A stretch of 64,000 nucleotides of DNA from Variovorax sp. 54 (GTDB lineage Bacteria; Pseudomonadota; Gammaproteobacteria; Burkholderiales; Burkholderiaceae_C). Shown piece after piece: positions 52,279 through 60,864 of the stretch (positions within the stretch are counted from its first letter, which is position 1; the number at the start of each line of letters is the position of its first letter). Where the stretch lies: contig NZ_PEFF01000001.1 of NCBI RefSeq assembly GCF_002754375.1, positions 6,527,501 to 6,591,500 on the forward strand, read 5' to 3'. Below the pieces are notes generated by a model. That model searched no databases. It was not told the DNA's origin and was given only the letters and a program-made list of their open reading frames with translations. The position numbers and the translations under genes were made by a program.

Positions 52279-53715
52279 TCAGTTCCCGCACGCCGGGTGC
52301 TTCTGCCCCTCGGTGGTGTTCGGCAGGCCCAGGAAGTCCAGGATGTGCGGCGTCGTGCCGTCCACCTGCGTCAATGCGGTACCCCCGAGGTTGCCCAGGC
52401 AGTAGCTGGGCTTGAGTGGGTTCTGGTGGTTATTGTTCAGGATCAGCAGCGTGCTGCGTTCGGCCGCCGTCTGCCCGCCGTGGCTGCTGCCGGTGCCGCC
52501 GTGGTCGGAGGTGACGACGATCAGCCATTCTTCATTCGCGTAGTTCGGCCGCGACGTGAGCGCCGTGAGCACCTGCTGGATCTGCTGGTCTTCGCCGGCG
52601 ATCTTGCCTTGGTAGAAAGCATTGAGCGGGTCGTAGCTCGGCGCGTGGACGTCGACGTTGTGCAGGTAATAGAAGATGGCCGTCGGCGGGTTCTTCCAGC
52701 TCAGCCAGCCTTTCACCGCATCGGTGGCCTGCTGCGAGTTCTTGGCCGCGTTGGCGACCACGAAGTCGGCCAGGGCCGGGCGCAGGTTGTGGGTGATGTT
52801 GAACCAGTCGCCCACCACCGCGGTCGTGGCCGTCGGCCAGGCCGCCTTGATCTGGTCGAACACGTGCGTCTTCTTCAGCGGCAGCGTGGTGGTGTTCGAG
52901 GTCACGCCGTGCTTGTCGGCCCAGAAGCCGGTGAACACCGACGACCAGCCGGGTCCGCTCACGGTCGCCTGCTTGGTGCCGCCCGCCAGCACGTTGCCGT
53001 GGAAGGCACCGCCGGCAATCAGCGCCGACATCGCCGGCGTCTGCACGCAGCCGGCGCACTGGATGGCGTCGCCGCGCAGGCCGTCGATGCCGATCAGCAG
53101 GATGTGCTTGTTGCCGGGCACAGGATTGGGAACGCCGTCGCCCGCAATCAGCGAATAGTGGTCGTAGGGGTTGCCGGCGTAGTCGGTCTTCAGGCCGCCG
53201 ATGTCGCCGGCGCGCTTGTCGCTCAGGTCGCAGCGCTGCTGGGTCTTGTTGTAGTCGAAGGACTTGCACCACGACGAGCGGCTCGCGTCGGTGCAGGCGT
53301 TGGCGCAGTCGGCGGGCGTCACGGACTGCAGGGCTTCGGTGTTGTAGCCGCTGATGGCCGCATTGGCCGTGTGCGCAAAGGGCTTCAGCGGATCGGGCTT
53401 GAGGCTGTAGTGGTCATAGGGGTTGCCGGGGTAGTCGGTCTTCAGCCCGCCCACGTCGGCGGCGCGCTTGTCGCTCAGGTCGCAACTCTGGTTCGTTTTG
53501 TTGTAGTCGAACGAGACGCACCAGGCGCCGCGTGGCGCGCCCAGGCAGGCCCACGCGCACATCTCGGGCGTCGACTGCGTCAGGTTCTCGATGTTGTTGC
53601 CGGAGATGGCCGCGTTGGGTGTGGTCGCGAAAGCGTCCAGCGAAGCGGCGCTTGCATGGCCCGCAAGCGCTGCGAACAGCAGGCCCGCCAGGGATGCACG
53701 GATCGATGACTTCAT
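52279..53715 (-). CDS. Exported type I phosphodiesterase with two duplicated PAN/apple-like domains
   Basis: A 478-residue exported protein. The signal peptide is SIRASLAGLLFAALAGHASA. Two PAN/apple-like modules (residues about 25-110 and 111-190) each carry four Cys and share a near-identical block: DYNKTNQSCDLSDKRAADVG versus DYNKTQQRCDLSDKRAGDIG, followed by GLKTDY-GNPYDHYSL. The rest is an alkaline-phosphatase-superfamily phosphodiesterase/pyrophosphatase: ILLIGIDGLRGDAIQ (metal-binding Asp), SGPGWSSVFTGFWADKHGV (nucleophile region), DWFNI, and VVTSDHGGTG with SSHGGQT. It is predicted periplasmic or secreted, with PAN modules that bind proteins or glycans. The substrate is unknown. Confidence 0.88.
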   Translation of the reverse strand: MKSSIRASLAGLLFAALAGHASAASLDAFATTPNAAISGNNIENLTQSTPEMCAWACLGAPRGAWCVSFDYNKTNQSCDLSDKRAADVGGLKTDYPGNPYDHYSLKPDPLKPFAHTANAAISGYNTEALQSVTPADCANACTDASRSSWCKSFDYNKTQQRCDLSDKRAGDIGGLKTDYAGNPYDHYSLIAGDGVPNPVPGNKHILLIGIDGLRGDAIQCAGCVQTPAMSALIAGGAFHGNVLAGGTKQATVSGPGWSSVFTGFWADKHGVTSNTTTLPLKKTHVFDQIKAAWPTATTAVVGDWFNITHNLRPALADFVVANAAKNSQQATDAVKGWLSWKNPPTAIFYYLHNVDVHAPSYDPLNAFYQGKIAGEDQQIQQVLTALTSRPNYANEEWLIVVTSDHGGTGSSHGGQTAAERSTLLILNNNHQNPLKPSYCLGNLGGTALTQVDGTTPHILDFLGLPNTTEGQKHPACGN

Positions 53716-53890
53716 GAGGTCTCCTCATCACAGGGTCGTGGGGTGATTCCCGGGAGCTGCCTCACTGTCTTTTGCAGAGTGAGTGCAACGCCGGGCGGAG
53801 TAAATCACCGCCGCCTGCCATCGATCCAATTCAAAAATCTTCGATGTTGTATTGAGCAGAGCTATACATCGCCGTGTCACGAAACGGCCG

Positions 53891-55375
53891 CTATCGCGTG
53901 CGATTCGAGAACGCCATCACCCCATCGTCCACGCGCCCGAGGCGCAGCAGGAGGATGTCGCGCAGGTAGTTCTGGTGCAGCTTCCACGGCGTGTGCGCGC
54001 CTTGTTTCGGAAACTTGTCGAGCGAGCGCTGCACGTAGCCCGAGCTGAAATCGACCCAGGGTTCGGGCGACAGATCGGGGCCGGCGTTGTGCGGCGTGCA
54101 TTGCCGCCAGCCGTGCTTCTGCATGTGATTCAAGAGCCGGCAGACGTAGGCGCAGGTCAGGTCGCACTTGAGCGTCCACGAGGCGTTGGTGTAGCCGAAG
54201 GACGAGGCCAGGTTGGGCACGTCGCTGTACATCATTCCCTTGTAGTTGAAGGTGCCGGCAGGGTCGATGCGGCGGCCGTCCACGCTCAGTTCGATGCCGC
54301 CGAGCACCTGCAGCTCGAGGCCGGTGGCGGTGACGATGATGTCGGCCTCCAGTTCGCGGCCCGACTTCAGGCGCAGGCCACTGGGCGTGAAGGTGTCGAT
54401 GTGGTCCGTGACCATCGATGCGCGCCCTGCGTTGAGCGCGGCGAACAGGTCGCCGTCGGGCACGAGGCACAGGCGCTGGTCCCACGGGTTGTAGCGCGGC
54501 GTGAAGTGCGTGGCGACGTCGTAGCCTGGCCCGAGTGCGTGGCGCACGCCGCCCAGCAGCATGCGCTTGACGCGCGCCGGCTTGCGCCGCGCGAGGCGGA
54601 AGAACAACATGCCGAGCGTCACGTTCTTCCAGCGCGTGAGGCGGTACGCGGCCATCGCCGGCAGCAGGCGCCGCAAGCGGTTGGCAATCGGGTCTTCGGC
54701 GGGGCGCGCCACCACATAGGTCGGCGAGCGCTGCAGCAGCGTGACGTGCTCGGCGGTCTTTGCCATGGCGGGCACCAGCGTCATCGCGGTGGCGCCGCTG
54801 CCGATCACGACCACGCGCTGGCCGCCGTGGTCCAGGTCGGCGGGCCAGTGCTGCGGATGGACGATGCGGCCCTTGAAGTCGGCCATGCCGGCGAAGTCGG
54901 GCGTGTAGCCCGCTTCGTAGCGGTAGTAGCCGCTGCACAGGAACAGGAAGTTGCAGCGCCACTGCACGAGCTGTTTGTCGGGGCCCTGCTCCACATCGAC
55001 CGTCCAGCAGGCGTCGGCGCTCGACCAGGCGGCGCGCACCACGCGGTGCTGGTAGTGGATCTTGTCGTCCACGCCGTGCTGGCGCGCGGTGTCGCGCACG
55101 TACTGCAGGATCGACGGACCGTCGGCGATCGCCTTGGCCTGCGTCCATGGGCGGAACACGTAGCCCAGCGTGTACATGTCGGAGTCGGAACGCACGCCGG
55201 GGTAGCGGAACAGGTCCCAGGTGCCGCCGCTGCGTTCACGCCCTTCGAGGATCGCGTAGCTGCGGCCCGGGCACTGCGCCTGCAGGTGGCAGGCGGCGCC
55301 GATGCCGGAGAGGCCGGCGCCGACGATCAGGACATCGACGTGCGGCGGCGCGTCGGCCGGTTGTTCTGCTTGCAT
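53891..55375 (-). CDS. EthA-like FAD-containing monooxygenase
   Basis: A 494-residue flavoprotein monooxygenase of the FMO/Baeyer-Villiger type. The FAD site is DVLIVGAGLSGIGAACHLQ, then GGTWDLFRYPGVRSDSDMYTLGYVF, which is diagnostic of EthA-like enzymes. The NADPH site is VVVIGSGATAMTLVPAMA, and the C-terminal ATGLEL motif is in ADIIVTATGLELQ. It would oxidise ketones, thioethers or thioamides with NADPH and oxygen. It lies 19 bases after the DHA2 exporter gene on the same strand, which suggests an exporter-enzyme operon for detoxification. Confidence 0.92.
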   Translation of the reverse strand: MQAEQPADAPPHVDVLIVGAGLSGIGAACHLQAQCPGRSYAILEGRERSGGTWDLFRYPGVRSDSDMYTLGYVFRPWTQAKAIADGPSILQYVRDTARQHGVDDKIHYQHRVVRAAWSSADACWTVDVEQGPDKQLVQWRCNFLFLCSGYYRYEAGYTPDFAGMADFKGRIVHPQHWPADLDHGGQRVVVIGSGATAMTLVPAMAKTAEHVTLLQRSPTYVVARPAEDPIANRLRRLLPAMAAYRLTRWKNVTLGMLFFRLARRKPARVKRMLLGGVRHALGPGYDVATHFTPRYNPWDQRLCLVPDGDLFAALNAGRASMVTDHIDTFTPSGLRLKSGRELEADIIVTATGLELQVLGGIELSVDGRRIDPAGTFNYKGMMYSDVPNLASSFGYTNASWTLKCDLTCAYVCRLLNHMQKHGWRQCTPHNAGPDLSPEPWVDFSSGYVQRSLDKFPKQGAHTPWKLHQNYLRDILLLRLGRVDDGVMAFSNRTR

Positions 55376-55394
55376 CGGGGGCTTGTCTCCTGGC

Positions 55395-57005
55395 TCATGG
55401 CTTGTTGTTGTCCGGGTTGTCCGTGGGCGTGCGGCGGATCATCAGCCAGGCGCTCACCGCACTCAGCACGGCCAGGCCGGCGCTCAGCAGCATCACCCAG
55501 CGGAAGCCCGCGACGAAAGATTCGGCCACGGCACGCTTCACGGCGGCAACGGTGGCCGCATCGGCCCCCGGCGGCGCGCCGGCCGCTGCCAATCGGTCGC
55601 GCTCGGCCGCAAGAAAAGATCGCACCTCGTCCGACGCGCCCATCGCCTGCAGCCGCTCGGCCAGCGCCGCGTCGAAGGCCCAGGCCATGATGGCGCCGAA
55701 CACCGCAATCGCCAGCACCGCCGCCGCGCGCGACACCGCGTTGTTCACGCCCGAAGCCACGCCCGCAAGGTCAGGCCCCACGGCGTTCATGACCGTGGTG
55801 GTGAGCGGCGCGACCGTCACCGTCATGCCGAAGCCCAGCACCACCACAGCGGGCAGAAAGCCGCTCCAGTAGCTCGCGCCCACGCCAGGCAGCGCGAACA
55901 GCGCAAAGCCCACGGCCGCGATGGCCGGCCCGATGACCAGCGGCAGGCGCGGCCCGAAGCGGTCGACCAGTTGCCCGGCCCAGCCCGAGAGCGCGAACAT
56001 GAGAAAGATGAACGGCAGCAGCGCTGCGCCCGCCACCGTGGCCGAGTAGCCCTGCACCTGGATCAGGTTGAGCGGAAAGAAATACAGCCCGCCGCCCAGC
56101 GCCGCATACAGCAGCAGCGTCAGCAGGTTCGCACCGCTGAAGTTGCCGATGCGCAGCAGCGACAGCGGCAGCATCGGCGTGCGCGCCCGGCGTTCGGCGA
56201 TGACGAAGCCCACGCTGCCCACGACACCGATGGCCAGCGCCGCAAGCACGGCCGGCGAACGCCAGCTCTGCGTCGGCGCCTCGATGAAGGCATAGACGAT
56301 GCCACCCAGCCCGGCGGTTGCCAGCAGCGCGCCCCACAGGTCGAGCCCGCCGCGCGCCGCAGCGCCTTTGCTCTCGGGCACGTGACGGCGCACGATCCAC
56401 AGCACGAGCAGCGCCATCGGCACGTTGATGAGAAAGGCCCAGATCCACGAGAAGTGATCGACGAGAAAGCCACCCAGCACCGGCCCCACCGCCGCCGTGA
56501 TGCCGCTGAAGCCCGACCAGGTGCCGATGGCCTTGCCGCGCTCCTTCTCGGGAAAGGCGGCGCTGATGAGCGCCAGGCTGCCCGGCACCAGCAGCGCGCC
56601 GCCGATGCCCTGAACCGCGCGTGCGGCGATGAGCTGCTGCACGTCGGCCGCGAGCGCGCAGCCCACCGACGACAGGGCGAACACGACGACGCCGATGGCA
56701 AAGATGCGCCGCCGTCCGTAGCGGTCGCCGAGCGCGCCGCCCACCAGCAGCAGCGCCGCGAGCAACAGGGCATACGACTCGACCACCCATTGCGCCTGGA
56801 AGGCCGTGGCGTGCAGGTCGGCCTGGATGGCAGGCAAGGCAACGTTGACCACGGTGCCGTCGATGAAGGCCATGCTCGAGCCGACGATGGCCGCGGCGAG
56901 CACCCAGGGCTTCGAAGCTTCGGGGCAGACGCCCTCTTCCGTGGGTGGATTCGCCCCATGCAGGATCAGCGTGTCGTCGCAGGGCGCCTTGCCGATCTGT
57001 GCCAT
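55395..57005 (-). CDS. DHA2-type MFS multidrug exporter
   Basis: A 536-residue transporter with about fourteen spans (EmrB/QacA group). Motifs: SSMAFIDGTVVNVALPAI (motif D1), GALGDRYGRRRIFAIG (motif A), RAVQGIGGALLVPGSLALI (motif B) and GPVLGGFLVD (motif C). A cytosolic stretch VRSFLAAERDRLAAAGAPPG follows transmembrane segment 13, as in DHA2 proteins. It is probably cotranscribed with the flavin monooxygenase. A large imperfect inverted repeat lies upstream of its start. Confidence 0.93.
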   Translation of the reverse strand: MAQIGKAPCDDTLILHGANPPTEEGVCPEASKPWVLAAAIVGSSMAFIDGTVVNVALPAIQADLHATAFQAQWVVESYALLLAALLLVGGALGDRYGRRRIFAIGVVVFALSSVGCALAADVQQLIAARAVQGIGGALLVPGSLALISAAFPEKERGKAIGTWSGFSGITAAVGPVLGGFLVDHFSWIWAFLINVPMALLVLWIVRRHVPESKGAAARGGLDLWGALLATAGLGGIVYAFIEAPTQSWRSPAVLAALAIGVVGSVGFVIAERRARTPMLPLSLLRIGNFSGANLLTLLLYAALGGGLYFFPLNLIQVQGYSATVAGAALLPFIFLMFALSGWAGQLVDRFGPRLPLVIGPAIAAVGFALFALPGVGASYWSGFLPAVVVLGFGMTVTVAPLTTTVMNAVGPDLAGVASGVNNAVSRAAAVLAIAVFGAIMAWAFDAALAERLQAMGASDEVRSFLAAERDRLAAAGAPPGADAATVAAVKRAVAESFVAGFRWVMLLSAGLAVLSAVSAWLMIRRTPTDNPDNNKP

Positions 57006-57038
57006 GGGGCCTCCGGTTCAGGGGTTGCCGGTGTGGCT

Positions 57039-57146
57039 CCTTCCCCCTTTGGGGGAAGGTTGGGATGGGGGCATCTGCCAACTGGACGCCATGTGCTTTC
57101 GAGCGCCGCCGCGCCCCCACCCCTGCCCTCCCCCAGAGGGGGAGGG
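57039..57146. repeat. Imperfect intergenic inverted repeat with two C/G hairpins
   Basis: CCTTCCCCC-TTT-GGGGGAAGG (57039-57059) and CCCTCCCCC-AGA-GGGGGAGGG (57126-57146) are each perfect hairpins. The bases inside them (GGTTGGGATGGGGGC and GCCCCCACCCCTGCC) are also roughly inverse, so the whole block can fold on itself. I recall similar elements between genes in Variovorax and relatives; it resembles a REP/BIME-like unit and may also end transcription of pqiC-side or MFS-side messages. Confidence 0.6.
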
Positions 57147-57166
57147 AGAAAGACAAAAACAAAGCG

Positions 57167-57793
57167 TCAGATCGCGCACGCCGTCGCGCCCGGGTTGGCC
57201 TGCGCCGCACTCACACTGCGTGCCATGGCCGCGGCTGCCGCCGCCGTCACGCGCTGCGCGCCCTGCGCCAACGCATCCATGCCGCTGCCGGTCGCCTCGC
57301 CCGCGTCGAGCCGGCACACCACCGTGCGCGCTTCGTCGGAACGGCGCAGCGTCCAGCTGAAGCCGGCGTCCACGCGCCCGCCGTCCACCAGGTCGAACTG
57401 GCGCACCTGCACCGCGACGCGCCACACGGGCTGCGAGGTCTGGCGGCCGCCCTGCGTCACGTCGAGTGCGCCGAGCCGGCCGGCGATGCCGCTGCCGAGC
57501 GCATCGCGCAGCTCGTTCTCGAACGACGAGGCCCAGCGGTGCTGCTCGAGCACGTCGACCTGCACGCCGCCGGTCGGGCGGCGCACCACCATCTGCGGGC
57601 GTGCGAGCCGCTCGGGCACGGCCACGGGGGCGAGCTCGATGTACATCGGCGACGCCGCATTGGGAACGCGAGGCGCCGCGTCGGTGAGCGCGGGCGGGCT
57701 GGCCAGCGTGTAGTAGCTGTCGGGCTTGCTCGCGCAGCCTGTCAGCACCACCAGCGCGGCGGCACACGCGAGAGCGAAGGTCGTCGTCTTCAT
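57167..57793 (-). CDS. pqiC: PqiC-like outer-membrane lipoprotein
   Basis: A 208-residue lipoprotein: signal peptide with lipobox LTGC (CAAALVVLTGCASKPDSYYTL). The ABC-type transport auxiliary (DUF330/PqiC) domain shows PMYIELAPVAVPERLARPQMV, FENELRDALGSGIAGRLG and RVAVQVRQFDLVDGGRVDAG. It joins PqiB in an envelope-spanning lipid-transport complex. It overlaps pqiB by 4 bases. Confidence 0.88.
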   Translation of the reverse strand: MKTTTFALACAAALVVLTGCASKPDSYYTLASPPALTDAAPRVPNAASPMYIELAPVAVPERLARPQMVVRRPTGGVQVDVLEQHRWASSFENELRDALGSGIAGRLGALDVTQGGRQTSQPVWRVAVQVRQFDLVDGGRVDAGFSWTLRRSDEARTVVCRLDAGEATGSGMDALAQGAQRVTAAAAAAMARSVSAAQANPGATACAI

Positions 57794-59451
57794 TTCTTGT
57801 CGTCCGGTTTGCCGCGCAGCAGCGATTCGGGATGGCGTTCGAGGTAGTCGGTCAGGATGCGCACCGAGCCTGCGGCGCGCGTCAGCTCGCGCAAGGTCTG
57901 GCGCATGTCCTGCTGCAGCGGCGAGTCGTCGGCCAGCGTGCGTTCGGCCGAGTTGACGGTCTTGCGCACGTCCTTCATGGCCGCGGCCAGCTCGGGCGTC
58001 ACGTCGGTGTTGATGCGGTTCACGGTCTGCTCGGTGCTGGCGAGCGTCTTGTTGAGCGTGGCCAGCGTGGTGCGCAGGTCGCCGGCGATCTGCTCATACG
58101 GCACCTTGTTGAGCTTGGTGGCGATTTCCTGCACCTGCGTCTGGATTTCATCCAGGCCGTTGGCGATGGTCGGCAGCTCGATCGGGCTCTTCGACAGGTC
58201 GATCTTCGCGGGCGGCGCCTTCGGGAAGAAGTCGAGCGCCACGTAGACCTGGCCGGTCAGCAGGTTGCCGTTGCGCAGCTGGGCGCGCAGGCCCTTCTCG
58301 GTCAGGAAGCGCAGCCGCTCCTGCTGCGTCGCGCGCGACTCCGTCTCCTGCGCACCGGCACCGCTCTCGCGGCGGCGCAGACGGTCGGGGTAGATCTGCA
58401 CCAGCACCGGCATGCGGAACTCGCGCTCGGCGCGGTCGAACTCGACGCCGATGGATTTCACCTCGCCCAGCACCACGCCGCGGAAGTCGACCGGCGCGCC
58501 CGGCGTGAGGCCGCGCAGCGACTGGTTGAAGTACATCAGCAGCGTCTGCGAAGGGCCGTCGGGCTCCTTCATGGCGGAGGTTTCGTCCTGCGCCAGCACG
58601 AAGGCCGTGTTCTCCTTGGCCAGCGGGCCCATGGCGTCGTCGGGCGCCTGGAAGGCGATGCCGCCGAGCAGGATGGTCGCCAGCGATTGCGTGCGCAGCG
58701 TGAAGCCGCTGGCGCTCAGCTGCGCGTCGATGCCGCTGGCGGGCCAGAAGCGCGTGTTCATGCCGACGAACTTGTCGTACGGCGCGTTCACGAACACCCG
58801 CAGCGTGACGCCGCGGCCGTCGCCGTCGAGTTCGTAGGCCGCGACCTGCCCGACCTTGATGCGCCGGAAGTACACGGGCGAACCGACGTCGAGCGAGCCC
58901 ACGTCGCGCGCACGCAGCAAGAACTGCTGGCCCGAGTCGCCGCGCGTGACGATGGGCGGCACTTCGAGGCCGGTGAATTCGCCCGAGGTTTCTTTCTCGA
59001 CGCCCGCGTCGGCGCCGATGTAGGCGCCCGACAGCAGCGTGCCCAGGCCCGAGATGCCCGAAGTGTCGAGCCGGGGCCGCACCACCCAGTAGCGCGAGTC
59101 GGTCGAGGTGAAGCCCTCGGCGTCCTTGTTGAGCTGCACCAGCACGCGCACGTGCGAGCGGTCGCGCGCCAGCCGAAGGCTCTGCACGAGGCCGATCTGC
59201 ACGTCCTTGTATTTCACGGCGGTCTTGCCGGCTTCGAGGCCCTCGGCCGTCTTGAAGGTGAGCACGATCTCGGGGCCGCGCCCCATGAGGATCTTGGCCA
59301 CCAGCGTCACGCCGACCAGCGCGGCGACGATGGGAATCAGCCAGATCAGCGAGGGCAGCCACTCGCGGCGGCGCGCCACTTTCGGTTTCGGCAGCGCGGG
59401 CGGGGCCGACGCTGCCGGACGGTCTTGCGGTTGCGTGTCTTCGTCACTCAT
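57790..59451 (-). CDS. pqiB: PqiB-like MCE (MlaD-domain) protein
   Basis: A 553-residue protein with one N-terminal span (LPSLIWLIPIVAALVGVTLVAKI) and three MCE repeats starting about residues 55, 165 and 295 (FKTAEGLEAGKTAVKYKDVQIG, RARDVGSLDVGSPVYFRRIKVG, FNQSLRGLTPGAPVDFRGVVLG), then a long C-terminal coiled coil. PqiB hexamers form a periplasmic tube that carries lipids between membranes. It overlaps pqiA2 upstream and pqiC downstream by 4 bases. Confidence 0.93.
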   Translation of the reverse strand: MSDEDTQPQDRPAASAPPALPKPKVARRREWLPSLIWLIPIVAALVGVTLVAKILMGRGPEIVLTFKTAEGLEAGKTAVKYKDVQIGLVQSLRLARDRSHVRVLVQLNKDAEGFTSTDSRYWVVRPRLDTSGISGLGTLLSGAYIGADAGVEKETSGEFTGLEVPPIVTRGDSGQQFLLRARDVGSLDVGSPVYFRRIKVGQVAAYELDGDGRGVTLRVFVNAPYDKFVGMNTRFWPASGIDAQLSASGFTLRTQSLATILLGGIAFQAPDDAMGPLAKENTAFVLAQDETSAMKEPDGPSQTLLMYFNQSLRGLTPGAPVDFRGVVLGEVKSIGVEFDRAEREFRMPVLVQIYPDRLRRRESGAGAQETESRATQQERLRFLTEKGLRAQLRNGNLLTGQVYVALDFFPKAPPAKIDLSKSPIELPTIANGLDEIQTQVQEIATKLNKVPYEQIAGDLRTTLATLNKTLASTEQTVNRINTDVTPELAAAMKDVRKTVNSAERTLADDSPLQQDMRQTLRELTRAAGSVRILTDYLERHPESLLRGKPDDKK

Positions 59452-60191
59452 GCGATTTTTTCTTCCCTGCTTTCAAATTCGGTTGCGTCCGTGTCGGCTT
59501 GCGGCACCGGGCCGTCCCACGTCAGGCGCGGGTCGAAGCTCAGCGAGGCCAGCATGGTCAGCACCACCACCGCACCGAAGGCTGCAATGCCCACGCCCGC
59601 GGTGATGACCGCGAAGCCCTGGATCTGCACCAGCCCGGTCAGCAGCGACACAACGAACACATCGAGCATCGACCAGCGTCCGATGATCTCGATGATGTGA
59701 TACAGCTTGGCCCGCTCGCGCCGGCGCCAGTTGCTGCGCCGCTGCGCCAGCACCACAAGCAAGAGCAGTACCGCCAGCTTGAACAGCGGCACCAGGAAGC
59801 TCGCGATGAACACGATGGCCGCCAGCCCCCACGCGCCCGACACCCAGAAATAGATGACGCCGCTCAGGATGGTGTCGTACTGCGCACCGAACAGCGTGCG
59901 CGTGATCATCACCGGCAGCAGGTTGGCCGGGATGTACATGATGCAGGCCGCGATGAGGAAGGCCCAGGTGCGGTTCAGGCTCTGCGGCTTGCGCGTGTGC
60001 AGGCGCGTGCCGCAGCGGGCGCAGGCCTCGCCCTCTTCCGCATCGCGCCAGACAGCGGTGCAGTGCGTGCAGACGTGCAGGCCGAGCCCGGCGGCCGTCG
60101 GCACCGGGTTTGCGTGGTCATGGTCGTCGTCGGCCTGCGCCTCCCAAGGGCGCGCCGAGGCCAGGCGGGCGGGCAGCCCGCGCACGTTCAT
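59448..60191 (-). CDS. pqiA: PqiA-like inner-membrane protein, second copy
   Basis: A 247-residue PqiA-domain protein. The N-terminal zinc-ribbon-like pair is GLHVCTHCTAVWRD with CARCGTRLHTR, followed by about four spans (FLIAACIMYIPANLLPVMIT, GAWGLAAIVFIASFLVPLFKL, DVFVVSLLTGLVQIQGFAVI, GIAAFGAVVVLTMLAS). In E. coli PqiA has two such halves on one chain; here they are separate genes. It overlaps the first copy and pqiB by 4 bases. Confidence 0.9.
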   Translation of the reverse strand: MNVRGLPARLASARPWEAQADDDHDHANPVPTAAGLGLHVCTHCTAVWRDAEEGEACARCGTRLHTRKPQSLNRTWAFLIAACIMYIPANLLPVMITRTLFGAQYDTILSGVIYFWVSGAWGLAAIVFIASFLVPLFKLAVLLLLVVLAQRRSNWRRRERAKLYHIIEIIGRWSMLDVFVVSLLTGLVQIQGFAVITAGVGIAAFGAVVVLTMLASLSFDPRLTWDGPVPQADTDATEFESREEKIA

Positions 60192-60844
60192 GCGCGCACC
60201 TCCGGCGCTTCTGCATCCGCTTGTGCGTCTTCCTCATCGGCCTGGCGGAAGGTCATTTCCCAGAACGCACCGGGGTTGAACGACAGCACCGCCGTGAGCG
60301 TCACGGTGAGCGCCACGAAGGCCCACAGCGCCGGTCCCGGCACCACCGTCGCCATGCTCGACAGCTTGACGATCGCCACCAGCACGCCGAGCAGGAACAC
60401 CTCGATCATTCCCCAGGGCCGCAGCGACTGCATCATGCGCACCAGCATCGCGAACCCCCAGGGCCGGTGCGCGCGGGCCAGCGGCACCAGCAGGTAGGCC
60501 AGGATGCACAGCTGCAGCAGCGGAAACAGGATGGTCGTGGCCAGCACCAGCAGCGCCACCGGCGACATGCCCTCGGCGCTCAGCACCACCACCGCACCGG
60601 CCAGCGTGGTCTGGCTGCGCAGGCCCTGCAGCTCGATCTCGACGATGGGAAACAGGTTGGCAATGGCGAACATGATCAGGCTCGCGACCGTCAGCGGCAG
60701 GATGCGCCGCTGCTGCGCGCCCGGGTGCCGGTCGAGCTCGGTGCCGCAGCGCGGGCACTCGGCCACGTCGCGCGGCGCCAGCGGCGTGCGCGCATAGACC
60801 GCGTCGCAGCCCGGGCACACCACGGTGTCAGGTACTTCCTTCAT
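60188..60844 (-). CDS. pqiA: PqiA-like inner-membrane protein, first copy
   Basis: A 218-residue PqiA-domain protein. The zinc-ribbon-like pair is VVCPGCDAVYARTPL with ECPRCGTELDRH, then spans LTVASLIMFAIANLFPIVEI, SPVALLVLATTILFPLLQLCILAYLLV and IEVFLLGVLVAIVKLSS. The start at 60844 gives MKEVPDTVVCPGC; longer frames run into the MFS gene antisense. It heads the pqi set of four overlapping genes and lies 20 bases after the MFS gene on the same strand. Confidence 0.9.
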   Translation of the reverse strand: MKEVPDTVVCPGCDAVYARTPLAPRDVAECPRCGTELDRHPGAQQRRILPLTVASLIMFAIANLFPIVEIELQGLRSQTTLAGAVVVLSAEGMSPVALLVLATTILFPLLQLCILAYLLVPLARAHRPWGFAMLVRMMQSLRPWGMIEVFLLGVLVAIVKLSSMATVVPGPALWAFVALTVTLTAVLSFNPGAFWEMTFRQADEEDAQADAEAPEVRA

Positions 60845-60864
60845 GAGGCCGTACCCTACCTTAT

